Shown here: positions 5,957 to 14,261 of the stretch, piece by piece
Numbering within the stretch: the first letter of the stretch is position 1
How the letters are laid out: each line of letters opens with the position of its first letter
Program-made: the position numbers and the translations under genes
Source: Rhizobiales bacterium YIM 77505
Lineage (GTDB): Bacteria; Pseudomonadota; Alphaproteobacteria; Rhizobiales; Beijerinckiaceae
Assembly (NCBI GenBank): GCA_000745135.1
Contig: JQNH01000001.1
Location: 2,480,001 to 2,544,000, forward strand
Length of the DNA stretch: 64,000 bases
Direction of reading: 5' to 3'
The notes under the pieces: model-generated
Told to the model about the DNA's origin: nothing
Database searches by the model: none
Seen by the model: only the letters and a program-made list of their open reading frames with translations

Positions 5957-7993
5957 GTGAGCGAAGACCGCCGGATCGTATTCGCCTGCTCCTGTGAAGG
6001 AACGATGCCGCTCGACGAAGCATCCCTCGCCAGGGGGTGCGGCGGCGCGCTTAGGACGGCGGATCAGCTCTGCCGCCGGGAGCTCGACCGCCTGAAGGCG
6101 GCCCTTGCCGAAGGCGGGCCGCTCACCGTCGGCTGCACGCAGGAGGCGCCGATCTTCCGCGAAGCGGCCGCCGAAGCGGGCGCCGAGGAGCGGATCCGCT
6201 TCGCCAATATCCGCGAGTGCGGCGGCTGGTCGGACCAAGCGTCGGCAGCCGGGCCGAAGATGGCGGCGCTCCTCGCCGCCGCGGCGGAACCGGCCAACGC
6301 GCATTCCTTCGTCACCATGGAGAGCGGCGGCGTCGCCCTCGTCTATGGGCGTGACGAGACGGCGATCGCGGCCGCGCAGCGGCTCGCCGACCATCTCGAC
6401 ATTACCGTGCTGTTGACGAAGCCGACCGACATGGCGCCGCCGCGCAACACGGAGTTCCCGATCTTCCAGGGCACGATCGCGGGCGCGACCGGTCATCTTG
6501 GCGCCTTCGAGCTGCGGATCGACGGCTTCGCCACCCCCGCGCCGTCCTCCCGCAGCAAGCTCGCCTTCGGGCCGCCGCGCGACGGCGCCACCTCGCGCTG
6601 CGACCTCATCCTCGACCTCTCCGGCGGCATGCCGCTCTTTCCGGCCCATGAACTGAGGAGCGGTTACCTGCGGGCAGACCCCCGTGATCCGGCCGCCGTC
6701 GAGCGGTTGCTTTTCCAGGCATCGCATCTCGTCGGAACCTTCGACAAGCCCAAGTTCATCGCCTTCTCCGAAGGGCTGTGCGCCCATTCGCGCTCACGGA
6801 TCACAGGATGCACCCGCTGCCTCGACCTCTGCCCGACCGGGGCCATCGCGCCGGCCGGGGATCATGTGGCCATCGACCCTTATGTCTGCGCCGGCTGCGG
6901 CAGTTGCGCTGCCGCCTGCCCGACCGGAGCCGCCGAATATGCGCTTCTCAGCGCGGCAAGCCTGATCGCGCGGCTGCGGACGCTTCTGTTGGCGTATGCG
7001 GCGGCGGGCGGGCGCAACGCCGTCCTCCTCATCCATGACAGCCAACACGGCGAGCCGCTCATCGACGCCTTGGCACGGTTCGGGGAAGGCCTTCCCGCCA
7101 ACGTCATCCCCGTCGCCGTGAACGAGGTGACGCAAGTCGGCCCGGAGGCGATTGCCGCCGCCTTCGCCTATGGGGCGACCGGCATCAGCCTCCTGACCCG
7201 CGCGAGGCCCAAGCACGATCCGGCCGGTCTTCACCGCACGGCCGGGCTGGCGAACACGGTCCTTTCGGCCCTCGGCTTCGGCGCCGGCCTTGTTCAGGTG
7301 ATCGCGGCCGATGACCCGGAGGCGCTGCGCGCCGCCCTCGACCGGGCCCCGGCCGGCGTTCCAGCCTCGCGGCCGACGAGCTTCCGCCCGGCAGGCGCCA
7401 AACGCGGCCTCCTCGAACTCGCCTTCCGCGAGTTGCGCGAGGCGGCGCCTCGGCCGGCGGATCTCGTGCCGCTGGCGCCAGGCGCTCCTTTCGGTGGGCT
7501 GGCGTTCAACGCGGAAGCCTGCACGCTCTGCCTGTCTTGCGTTGGCGCCTGCCCGACCCATGCGCTGTCGGACAACCCCGAGCGCCCGATGCTGCGCTTC
7601 ACGGAGTCGCTCTGTGTCCAATGCGGCCTATGCGCGGCGACCTGCCCGGAAGACGCCATCGCCCTCAAGCCGCAGATCGACTTCATCGCCTGGGACCAGC
7701 CGAAGCGGGTGCTGAAGGAGGAGGAACCCTTCCATTGCATCGCCTGCGGCAAGGCGTTCGGCACGAAGAGCGCCATCGACCGGGTGGTCCGGAAGCTCGC
7801 CGACAAGCACTGGATGTTCTCGGGCCATGACGGCCAGGCGCGGCTGCGCGTCCTCATGATGTGCGAGGATTGTCGAGTCGAGGCTGTCGTGACCGAGAGC
7901 TTCGATCCTCACACGCTCCCGCCGCGTCCAAGGCCCCGTACGACCGAGGACTACCTCGCCGAGCGCGCCCCGGAGAAGGACGGGCTGAGCTGA
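5957..7993 (+). CDS. Large polyferredoxin (multi-4Fe-4S protein) of the formate dehydrogenase locus
   Basis: 678 residues from the GTG at 5957, chosen because AGAGGA lies six bases upstream; an in-frame GTG at 5942 lacks such a site. The N-terminus carries a CxC pair (Cys11, Cys13; FACSCEGTMPLD). Two ferredoxin-type clusters occur around residues 285-326 (CTRCLDLCPTGA, then CAGCGSCAAACPTGA) and two more from about 522 and 553 (CTLCLSCVGACPTHA, then CVQCGLCAATCPEDA). Near the C-terminus are CIACG and CEDC pairs. This family of '4Fe-4S binding proteins' is encoded beside FDH accessory genes in alphaproteobacteria. It may pass electrons from formate oxidation or act in FDH maturation; neither is proven. 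It is soluble, without a signal peptide, and divergent from the minus-strand FDH genes. Confidence 0.88.
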   Translation: MSEDRRIVFACSCEGTMPLDEASLARGCGGALRTADQLCRRELDRLKAALAEGGPLTVGCTQEAPIFREAAAEAGAEERIRFANIRECGGWSDQASAAGPKMAALLAAAAEPANAHSFVTMESGGVALVYGRDETAIAAAQRLADHLDITVLLTKPTDMAPPRNTEFPIFQGTIAGATGHLGAFELRIDGFATPAPSSRSKLAFGPPRDGATSRCDLILDLSGGMPLFPAHELRSGYLRADPRDPAAVERLLFQASHLVGTFDKPKFIAFSEGLCAHSRSRITGCTRCLDLCPTGAIAPAGDHVAIDPYVCAGCGSCAAACPTGAAEYALLSAASLIARLRTLLLAYAAAGGRNAVLLIHDSQHGEPLIDALARFGEGLPANVIPVAVNEVTQVGPEAIAAAFAYGATGISLLTRARPKHDPAGLHRTAGLANTVLSALGFGAGLVQVIAADDPEALRAALDRAPAGVPASRPTSFRPAGAKRGLLELAFRELREAAPRPADLVPLAPGAPFGGLAFNAEACTLCLSCVGACPTHALSDNPERPMLRFTESLCVQCGLCAATCPEDAIALKPQIDFIAWDQPKRVLKEEEPFHCIACGKAFGTKSAIDRVVRKLADKHWMFSGHDGQARLRVLMMCEDCRVEAVVTESFDPHTLPPRPRPRTTEDYLAERAPEKDGLS

Positions 7994-8058
7994 GACGGCG
8001 CGAGTTTCCTCGAGGAACTGGCTTCAGGCGGCCGCGGTTTCCCTAGAGCACGCTCTGT

Positions 8059-8655
8059 TTAGACGGAAGCATAGCCGGCGTTTGTCAGGTAGTTGGCGCA
8101 TTCCGTGGGTGGGAAGAGCTCGAGAAGGTCGCCCAGCTTTCGCCAGGTGGCCTCGACGGTGCGGGCTTCGGCCCTGCGGATCAGGTGCTTGAGCTTGGCG
8201 AAGAGCTGCTCGATCGGGTTCAGGTCGGGGCTGTAGGGGGGCAGGAACAGAAGATGGGCGCCGGCGGCCCGGACGGCGCGTCGCGCGGCTTGCCCTTTGT
8301 GGCTGCCGAGATTGTCGAGGACGACGACGTCACCCGGAGCGAGCGTCGGAACGAGCACCTTCTCGACATAGAGGGTGAACAGCTCGCCGTTGATCGGGCC
8401 GTCGATGATCCAGGGAGCATCGATGCGATCGGCGCGAAGCGCGGCGATGAAGGTGAGCGTCTTCCAGTGGCCGTGCGGCACGCGGGCCGCAAGGCGCTGG
8501 CCGCGCGGTCCCCAGCCTCGCAGGGGCGCCATATTGGTCTTGACCCATGTCTCGTCGATGAAGACGAGCCGCCTTGCATCGATGCGGCCCTGATGGGCCT
8601 TCCAGCGCGCCCGCCTGCGGGCGATGTCAGGCCGCGTCTGCTCGGCCGGCAGCAC
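8059..8655 (-). CDS. IS630 transposase, catalytic DDE frame (OrfB)
   Basis: 199-codon frame with the DDE_3 catalytic domain: first Asp in LVFIDETWVKTNM, second in VVVLDNLGSHKG, and the final acidic residue in YSPDLNPIEQLFAKLK. The frame is +1 (equivalently -2) relative to OrfA and continues the IS630 alignment directly from the A8 run (FKK then TVLPAEQTR), so the two make one protein by programmed frameshifting. The first Met at 8655 is probably not used as a start. The last codons reach into the left inverted repeat, as is common in this family. Confidence 0.88.
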   Translation of the reverse strand: MLPAEQTRPDIARRRARWKAHQGRIDARRLVFIDETWVKTNMAPLRGWGPRGQRLAARVPHGHWKTLTFIAALRADRIDAPWIIDGPINGELFTLYVEKVLVPTLAPGDVVVLDNLGSHKGQAARRAVRAAGAHLLFLPPYSPDLNPIEQLFAKLKHLIRRAEARTVEATWRKLGDLLELFPPTECANYLTNAGYASV

Positions 8656-9001
8656 GGTTTTTTTTGAAGCTCAGTCCTTCGGCGTGCAGGAAGACCCAGA
8701 CGGCGCGGCGGTCGCTCTTAATGCCGCGTTCGGCCAGTTCCATCACCAAGCCGCGGGTCGTAAACGGTCCGGACCGGCAGCGCTCGCGCAGCCACTCGGC
8801 CAGCTCTCCGCGGAGCTTGGGTTTCTTGTGGCCGCCGACTTGGTCGGGCGCCAGCGAGCCCGTCTCGCGCTTGCGCTTCATCCACTTCGAGATGCAGGAC
8901 GGGCTGATCCTGAGCGCCGCCGCCACCGCCCGCGTCGTCGCGCCCGCCTCGTAGCGGGCCACAGCCCGTTCGCGCAAATCCTCAGAGTAGGGTCGTGTCA
9001 T
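8627..9001 (-). CDS. IS630 transposase, N-terminal frame (OrfA)
   Basis: 125-codon frame starting MTRPYSEDLRERAVARYEAG, a helix-turn-helix of the IS630/Tc1 type (ATTRAVAAALRISPSCISKW, about residues 20-40), followed by the second DNA-binding region (LRGELAEWLRER, then TTRGLVMELAERG). It runs into a run of eight A residues on its coding strand (in LSFKKN), after which the zero frame ends quickly. The catalytic part continues in another frame (8059-8655), so full transposase needs a ribosomal frameshift there. Confidence 0.88.
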   Translation of the reverse strand: MTRPYSEDLRERAVARYEAGATTRAVAAALRISPSCISKWMKRKRETGSLAPDQVGGHKKPKLRGELAEWLRERCRSGPFTTRGLVMELAERGIKSDRRAVWVFLHAEGLSFKKNRAAGRADAA

Positions 9002-9340
9002 CCAATGCTGGCCTCCCCCAGCACGGATCTTGAATCACACCCCGACCTCAAACGGAATCCAATTCCGCTAAACCGAAGCGCGCTCTAGTCGCCTTCGCTC
9101 CGCGTGCTCAGAGCTCGCGAGGCGGACCCGAAATCCGTGGAAAACAGCGTGTCGCGTTAACCTCTTCGAAAGGCGGCGGTAGCGGCGGTTAACGGCCCCC
9201 CCTAGAGTGGCCCTGCCTCATCCAAGCATCTCTTCCGGCGAACTGGCTCCGGTTCGCCGAAGAAAATGCGTCACAATCAACACTTGGAGCCGCTCCCACC
9301 TCGTTGGGATCGCCTCCAAGCTGAGGGCCGACGACGATTC

Positions 9341-9598
9341 ATGACCCGAGACGATCCACTCTCGTTTGACCTGAGCGATGCAAGCGCGGACAAGCGCGCG
9401 GCGCTCACCTACGTCGTCGAGGCGTTTGTGGAGGCTCAGCTCGACGGGCTTGATTCCGACTGCATGGCCCAGGCCGCCCTGTTCGCCGCGTTCCAGGAGC
9501 TGGTCGCCACCTACGGGGAAGAGGCGACGGCCCGCTATGCCGAGAGCCTTCCCGAGCGCATTCGCAGCGGCGCCTTCTCGACGAGCCCCCGGCACTGA
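9341..9598 (+). CDS. Small hypothetical protein (85 aa)
   Basis: Begins MTRDDPLSFDLSDASADKRA; an in-frame ATG at 9266 would add 25 residues (MRHNQHLEPLPPRWD...) of less protein-like sequence. The body is a helical, acidic sequence (ALTYVVEAFVEAQLDGLDSDCMAQAAL..., then ELVATYGEEATARYAESLPERIRSG) without membrane segments or known motifs. It reads like the short conserved proteins of unknown function seen in Hyphomicrobiales. It stands alone between the IS630 element and the dihydroorotase gene. I do not recognise a function. Confidence 0.6.
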   Translation: MTRDDPLSFDLSDASADKRAALTYVVEAFVEAQLDGLDSDCMAQAALFAAFQELVATYGEEATARYAESLPERIRSGAFSTSPRH

Positions 9599-9819
9599 TC
9601 GGAAGGCATGCGCGGTGGCAACCCGCGTTCCAACGGCATTCCCGAAGAGGGCGTGAGCTGTCAGGACTCGTGGATCGCCTCAAGGCCGCAAGAGAAGGCG
9701 TGCGCCTCGTTCCAGGGGCCTCGACGCCCGCCAGGGATATTCGCGTTCAGGGCGGCGCGCTCGGTGAAGCCGGCAGGAAGGAGCGCAGCGCTTGCGGGCA
9801 CGCCGGACCCTGAGGCCGC

Positions 9820-11163
9820 TCACGCGGCCTTGATGGCGAGCGTCTCCTCGAAGCGCACCGCCTCCCCGCGCGAGGGCTCCGTCAGCTCGCCCTCCCACAT
9901 GACGACATGGCCGCGCACCACCGTGCCGAGGGGCCACCCGGTCACGGTGACTCCCTCATAAGGCGTCCAGCCGCATTTCGAGGCGATCCAGCCGCTGGTG
10001 ATGGTCTCACGGCGCTTCAGGTCGACCACAGTGAAGTCGGCGTCATAGCCGACCGCGATACGTCCTTTCCGCGCGATGCCGAACAGGCGCTGGGGCCCGG
10101 CACTGGTCATGTCGACGAAGCGCTCGAGCGACATGCGGCCGGCGCTCACATGATCGAGCATCACGGGGATCAGCGTCTGGACGCCGGTCATGCCGGACGG
10201 GGTGTCAGGATAGGTCTTGTCCTTCTCCTCCCGGGTGTGCGGTGCGTGATCGGAGCCCAGGATGTCCGCGACACCCTCGCTTACCCCGGCCCAAAGGGCG
10301 TCACGGTGATGCGCCTCGCGCACCGGCGGATTCATCTGCGCGTAAGGACCGAGCCGCTCGTAGCAGTCCGGCGCGACGAGGGTGAGATGGTGGGGCGTGA
10401 CCTCGATCGAGGCGAGATCCTTGTGATCCTTGAGGAAGGCCATCTCCTCGGCGGTGGTGACATGCAGGATGTGGATGCGCGCCCCGACTTGTCGCGCGAT
10501 CCGCACCAGCCTCTGCGTGCAACGGAGCGCGACATCCGGCGACCGCCACACGGGATGGGAGCGCGGATCCCCTTCGACCCGCAAGCTCCGCCGCTCCCGC
10601 AACAGGGCCTCATCCTCGGAATGGAAAGCGGCACGGCGGCGCAGGCGGCGCAGGATCTCGGTCACGCCTGGATCGTCCTCGACGAGCAGGGTCCCCGTCG
10701 AGGAGCCCATGAACACCTTGATCCCGGCCGCCGCAGGGAGCCGTTCGAGCTCGGCCGCCTCCCTCGCGTTCTCATGCGTCCCGCCGACCCAGAAGGCGAA
10801 GTCGCAATGCATCCGATGATGGGCTCGGCGCACCTTGTCGGCGAGGGCCTCGGGGGTCGTCGTCTGCGGGTTCGTGTTCGGCATCTCGAACACGGCGGTC
10901 ACGCCCCCCAGGACCGCCGCCCGCGAGCCGCTTTCCAGGTCCTCCTTGTGCTCGAGTCCCGGCTCCCGGAAATGCACCTGCGTATCGATCACGCCCGGGA
11001 GGATGTGCAGGCCCGTGCAGTCGAGGACCCGACCGGCCGAAGCCTGACCGAGGTCGCCGATGGCCGCGATCCTGCCGGCGTTCACGCCGATGTCGCGCAG
11101 GCCGCGGCCGTCCTGATTGACCACCGTGCCGCCGCGAAGGATGAGGTCGAAGGTCTGGGGCAT
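9820..11163 (-). CDS. pyrC: Dihydroorotase (class I) or close amidohydrolase paralogue
   Basis: 447-residue amidohydrolase; the dihydroorotase reaction closes carbamoyl-aspartate to dihydroorotate in pyrimidine synthesis. Start at 11163 is supported by AGGAG eight bases upstream. Motifs: DTQVHFREPG (residues 60-69), PNTNP substrate region near 96-100, a Lys in GIKVFMGSSTG (Lys150, the usual carbamylated metal bridge), His in FHSED and HILHVTT, and Asp in GSDHAPHT. In canonical enzymes the first motif is DxHxH; here the first His is Gln62, so one expected metal ligand is missing. I recall related alphaproteobacterial sequences with the same change, annotated as dihydroorotase. It stands alone, divergent from ygfZ. 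Confidence 0.85.
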   Translation of the reverse strand: MPQTFDLILRGGTVVNQDGRGLRDIGVNAGRIAAIGDLGQASAGRVLDCTGLHILPGVIDTQVHFREPGLEHKEDLESGSRAAVLGGVTAVFEMPNTNPQTTTPEALADKVRRAHHRMHCDFAFWVGGTHENAREAAELERLPAAAGIKVFMGSSTGTLLVEDDPGVTEILRRLRRRAAFHSEDEALLRERRSLRVEGDPRSHPVWRSPDVALRCTQRLVRIARQVGARIHILHVTTAEEMAFLKDHKDLASIEVTPHHLTLVAPDCYERLGPYAQMNPPVREAHHRDALWAGVSEGVADILGSDHAPHTREEKDKTYPDTPSGMTGVQTLIPVMLDHVSAGRMSLERFVDMTSAGPQRLFGIARKGRIAVGYDADFTVVDLKRRETITSGWIASKCGWTPYEGVTVTGWPLGTVVRGHVVMWEGELTEPSRGEAVRFEETLAIKAA

Positions 11164-11254
11164 GAAAGCTCCTGCGGTCGCCGGCCTGCGCCCTTGAGCG
11201 CATCCGAAGAGCCGCATATGTGACCGGCCAGGCGGGGGCAAGCGGAGGCTTGAG

Positions 11255-12142
11255 GTGCCGACGGCTCATCTTTCCGATCGCGGCGTCGTGAAGGTCTCGG
11301 GCGAGGACGCCCGCAGGTTCCTCGACGGGCTCCTGACCTGCGACATGGACCGCGTCGCGCCCTCGGCGCCGCGCTTCGGCGCGCTGCTCACGCCGCAGGG
11401 CAAGATCCTGTTCGACTTCATCATCTTCGAGGCTCCGGCCGAGATCGGCGGCGGCTTCTTCCTCGACTGCCTCAAGGTCTTCGCGCCGGACCTCGTGAAG
11501 CGCCTCACCTTCTACAAGCTCCGCGCCAAGGTCGCGATCGAGGACCTGTCCGAGGCGCTCGCCGTGGTCGCGGGCTGGGGCGAGACGCCGAAGCCCCAGG
11601 ACGAGATCGGCCTTGTGGCCGCCGACCCGCGCCTGGCGCGCCTGGGCTGGCGGGCGATCGTGGCCAAGGAGGATGCCGCCGGCTTCGCGCAAGCGCGGCT
11701 CGACGCCTATCACGCCCACCGCATCGCGCTCGGGGTGCCGGAAGGGGGCAAGGATTTCCTCTTCAACACCGCCTTCCCGCACGAGGCCCTCATGGATCAA
11801 CTCCACGGGGTGGACTTCGACAAGGGCTGCTATGTCGGTCAGGAGGTCGTCTCGAGGATGCAGCACCGCGGCACCGCCCGCACGCGCCTCGTTCCCGTGA
11901 ACTACGAGGGCGGGTTTGCGGCCGAGCCCGGCACCGAGGTGACGGCGGGGGACCGCTCCATCGGCACCGTCGGCACCGGCGCGAACGGCCGCGGCCTTGT
12001 CATGATCCGCCTCGACCGCGCCGCCGACGCGCTCGCCGCCGGCGAGACGATCCGGGCTGGCGGCATTCCGGTGTCATTCGAGAAGCCGGACTGGGTCGCC
12101 TTTCCCTTTCCAGGGGAAGCCGCGAAGGCTACCGCCGATTAG
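11255..12142 (+). CDS. ygfZ: YgfZ/GcvT-family folate-binding protein
   Basis: 295 residues from a GTG start with GGAGG six bases upstream. YgfZ uses tetrahydrofolate and supports assembly or repair of certain iron-sulfur enzymes, such as MiaB-type radical-SAM proteins. The family signature KGCYVGQE (residues 190-197) is intact, including the conserved Cys192. It is preceded by the GcvT-like fold (GLLTCDMD, LTPQGKILFDFIIF) and followed by the short beta-barrel C-terminus. It starts 91 bp from the divergent dihydroorotase gene. Confidence 0.93.
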   Translation: MPTAHLSDRGVVKVSGEDARRFLDGLLTCDMDRVAPSAPRFGALLTPQGKILFDFIIFEAPAEIGGGFFLDCLKVFAPDLVKRLTFYKLRAKVAIEDLSEALAVVAGWGETPKPQDEIGLVAADPRLARLGWRAIVAKEDAAGFAQARLDAYHAHRIALGVPEGGKDFLFNTAFPHEALMDQLHGVDFDKGCYVGQEVVSRMQHRGTARTRLVPVNYEGGFAAEPGTEVTAGDRSIGTVGTGANGRGLVMIRLDRAADALAAGETIRAGGIPVSFEKPDWVAFPFPGEAAKATAD

Positions 12143-12150
12143 AGCCTCGT

Positions 12151-12470
12151 CCGATCAGGTTGCCGCGCCCTCTCCTCGCGAAGAGCACGAAGCCACACGC
12201 CAGCCCCACAACCGGCCGCGACCCGCGCCGGATAGGCGCGAACCCCGCCGTGGTTCAGGCGCAAGCCATCCCACACCCACCACCCTCTTTCCCGGATGCG
12301 TGGAGCGCCCGGAGGGCGCGGAACGCAGTCCGGGACCCAGCGCAAGAACTCGCTGCGAAGCAGCACCGTATAAGTAGCGCGACAGAAGGAGCCGCTGCGC
12401 GGCCTCCTGTTGCGCTAGGTCCCGGACTGGCTTCCGCTTCGCTCCAGCCATCCGGGAAAGCGGGGGAGGT
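12151..12470. repeat. Dispersed intergenic repeat, copy A (fills gap 12143-12533)
   Basis: This 391-bp gap has no convincing gene. It shares several blocks with the reverse complement of 26750-26945: GTCCGATC...CGCGCCCTCTCCT (from 12151), CGCAGTCCGGGAC with AGCGCAA (about 12324-12346), GCTGCGAAGCAGC followed by CCGTAT, GCGCGACAG, and finally CTTCCGC...CGCTCCAG with TCCGGGA near 12430-12460. The two copies are inverted relative to each other and copy A has an extra internal segment of about 100-150 bp. A weaker relative occurs near 52000. Matches were found by eye; boundaries are approximate. Confidence 0.6.
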
Positions 12471-12533
12471 GGTTCGGGTGCGAGCCGCCGATCGTGGGTA
12501 ATGCCGGGCGGGCATATTCTCGAGCGTCCGCGG

Positions 12534-12902
12534 TCATCGGGGCGGCTCGTAGGAGGAGAAGAGGTTGAGCGCCTCGCGCAGGGCCGCGCGCCTGCGCTGA
12601 TCGTCCTCAGAGAACATGTCCGCCCCGTAGCGTCGATCCGCCTCCTTCACATAGCCTCGGATCCACGCTTTCGGGCGATCCACGTCGCATTGCTTCAGAA
12701 ACTCCTCAAGGCGCGTTCCACCCACCTCCAGGTGCGCGCGCAGGACCTTCTCGACGAAATGCCGTCGGGGCACGAGCGCGGGAGGTAGACGATCTCGGAG
12801 CTTGCGAAGCATCTGGCACGCCTCGGTCTCACGAACTATGGCCGATCGCGCCTGAGGCGCAAACGCCGCCCCGACGCGCGTCCCCAACTCCTCCTCAAGC
12901 AA
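12534..12902 (-). CDS. Hypothetical protein
   Basis: Open frame of 122 codons on the minus strand; the first possible start is a TTG at 12902. An ATG at 12812 with GAGG eight bases upstream gives a 92-residue product and may be the true start. The C-terminal part (RRHFVEKVLRAHLEVGG, LEEFLKQCDVDRPKAWIRGYVKEADRRYGADMF in part, LREALNLFSSYEPPR) has a natural helical, charged composition unlike shadow frames. No signal, membrane segment or known motif is seen. It is divergent from the tag gene and ends next to a repeat-filled gap. Function unknown. Confidence 0.55.
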   Translation of the reverse strand: MLEEELGTRVGAAFAPQARSAIVRETEACQMLRKLRDRLPPALVPRRHFVEKVLRAHLEVGGTRLEEFLKQCDVDRPKAWIRGYVKEADRRYGADMFSEDDQRRRAALREALNLFSSYEPPR

Positions 12903-12976
12903 TCGTCCTGGCGAGCGGGCTGGCAGGTCGCGTTTTGTCTATTCCGTGTTTCCGGCGAGGCCGCTACACCAGCCGC

Positions 12977-13594
12977 ATGACGAGCGACGATTCCGGGCTG
13001 ATCCTTCACCCTGACGGCATGCGCCGCTGCTGGTGGCCCGGCACGGACGAGATCTACCTGGCTTACCACGACACCGAATGGGGCGTGCCCGAGTTCGACG
13101 ACCGGGCGCTGTTCGAGAAGCTCGTCCTCGACGGCTTCCAAGCCGGCCTGTCCTGGATCACCATCCTGCGCAAGCGCGAGAACTTCCGGCGCGCCTTCAA
13201 GGGCTTCGATCCGGCCGCCATCGCCCGCTTCGGCCCTGCCGAGGTCGAGGCGCTGATGGCGGACGCCGGCATCGTCCGCAACCGCGCCAAGATCGAAGGC
13301 ACGAACGCAAGCGCTCGCGCCTGGCTCGTCCTCCAGGAGCGGCAAGGCTTCTCCCGTTTCCTGTGGGACTTCGTGGACGGCCGCCCGGTGCAGAACAACC
13401 TCAAGGGCCGGGCCGACATCCGTCCCGAGAACGAAACCTCCCGGGCGATCTCGAAGGCGCTCAAGGCGGAAGGCTTCGCCTTCTGCGGGCCCACCATCGT
13501 CTACGCCTTCATGCAGGCGGTCGGCATGGTCAACGACCACCTCGTCGGCTGCTTCCGCCACGCCGAATGCGCGGCGCTCGCCCAAGGCCTCTGA
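12977..13594 (+). CDS. tag: DNA-3-methyladenine glycosylase I
   Basis: 205-residue base-excision repair enzyme that removes 3-methyladenine from alkylated DNA. The Tag-family zinc ligands are all present with exact family spacing: Cys18 (RRCWWPG), His31 (YHDTEWGVP), His188 and Cys192 (DHLVGCFRH). Other landmarks are LFEKLVLDGFQAGLSWITIL and NRAKIEGTNASA. The start at 12977 was taken because the frame upstream is short and without protein character. Its stop overlaps the next gene's ATG by one base (TGATG). Confidence 0.95.
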   Translation: MTSDDSGLILHPDGMRRCWWPGTDEIYLAYHDTEWGVPEFDDRALFEKLVLDGFQAGLSWITILRKRENFRRAFKGFDPAAIARFGPAEVEALMADAGIVRNRAKIEGTNASARAWLVLQERQGFSRFLWDFVDGRPVQNNLKGRADIRPENETSRAISKALKAEGFAFCGPTIVYAFMQAVGMVNDHLVGCFRHAECAALAQGL

Positions 13595-14256
13595 TGACCG
13601 CCAAGCCGCCCCGGGCCTGGCAGCGGATGCTCTCCGGGCGCCGGCTCGACCTCCTCAACCCCTCGCCTCTCGATATCGAGATCGAGGACATCGCCCATGG
13701 GCTTGCCCGCGTGGCGCGCTGGAACGGGCAGACGGCGGGCGCGCACATCTTTTCGGTGGCCCAGCATTGCCTGCTGGTCGAGGCCATCGCCCGCCATTGG
13801 CAGCCCGACTTGAGGAGGAGCGCGCAACTCGCCATCCTCCTCCACGATGCGCCGGAATACGTGGTCGGCGACATGATCACGCCGTTGAAGGCCGTGGTGG
13901 GCGAAGCCTACAAGGTCGTCGAGGCGCGCCTCCTGACGGCAATCCATCTGCGTTTCGGCCTGCCGGCGGAGCCCGGCGCCGCGGTCAAGCGCCTCGCCAA
14001 GCGCGCGGACCGGGTCGCGGCCTTCTATGAGGCGACGCGGCTCGCGGGCTTCTCGCGGGAGGAGGCGCTCAAGTTCTTCGGTCGGCCCGAGCCCCTGCCG
14101 CCAAGCCTCGAGAGCTTCCTGAGCCCCTGGCCGATCGACACGGCCGAGGCCCGATACCTCAAGCGATTCGCGGAGTTGACCCCGGGACGGGATGAACTCT
14201 CGGAAGGCACGTCGGCCCGTAACCTGTCGTCAGCCGCCGAAGCCAAACGGGGGTAG
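13594..14256 (+). CDS. HD-domain hydrolase (YfbR-like)
   Basis: 220 residues with an HD metal-dependent phosphohydrolase domain: His in FSVAQHCLLVEA (about residue 58), the HD pair in AILLHDAPEYVVGDM (about 89-90), and a distal Asp in KRADRVAAFYEA. This resembles the YfbR/YedJ-type HD proteins, which dephosphorylate nucleoside 5'-monophosphates, but the substrate cannot be read from sequence. It is translationally coupled to tag (one-base overlap) and followed after 5 bp by a tyrosine phosphatase gene, so the three form a small operon. Confidence 0.85.
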   Translation: MTAKPPRAWQRMLSGRRLDLLNPSPLDIEIEDIAHGLARVARWNGQTAGAHIFSVAQHCLLVEAIARHWQPDLRRSAQLAILLHDAPEYVVGDMITPLKAVVGEAYKVVEARLLTAIHLRFGLPAEPGAAVKRLAKRADRVAAFYEATRLAGFSREEALKFFGRPEPLPPSLESFLSPWPIDTAEARYLKRFAELTPGRDELSEGTSARNLSSAAEAKRG

Positions 14257-14261
14257 GACCC

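Larger units (their letters stand above)
8046..9085 (-). mobile_element. IS630-family insertion sequence, 1040 bp, TA-flanked
   Basis: Bounded by imperfect terminal inverted repeats. The left end (8046-8068) starts GAGCACGCTCTGTTTAGACG; the right end read on the minus strand from 9085 starts GAGCGCGCTTCGGTTTAGCG. Each is preceded by TA (8044-8045 and 9086-9087), the target duplicated by IS630/Tc1-mariner elements. The two transposase frames fill the element on the minus strand. It inserted about 50 bp after the polyferredoxin stop, so it interrupts no recognisable gene. Ends, target and reading frames all look complete, so it may be active. Confidence 0.9.

Noticed and set aside
8059-9001. 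IS630 transposase as a broken pseudogene
   Set aside because: The frame change is exactly at an A8 run, both frames keep catalytic residues and both inverted repeats are present; programmed frameshifting explains it better.
9907-11223. 438-codon plus-strand open frame
   Set aside because: It lies antisense to the complete dihydroorotase gene and its translation is Arg/Gly/His-rich with no domain; a shadow caused by high GC.
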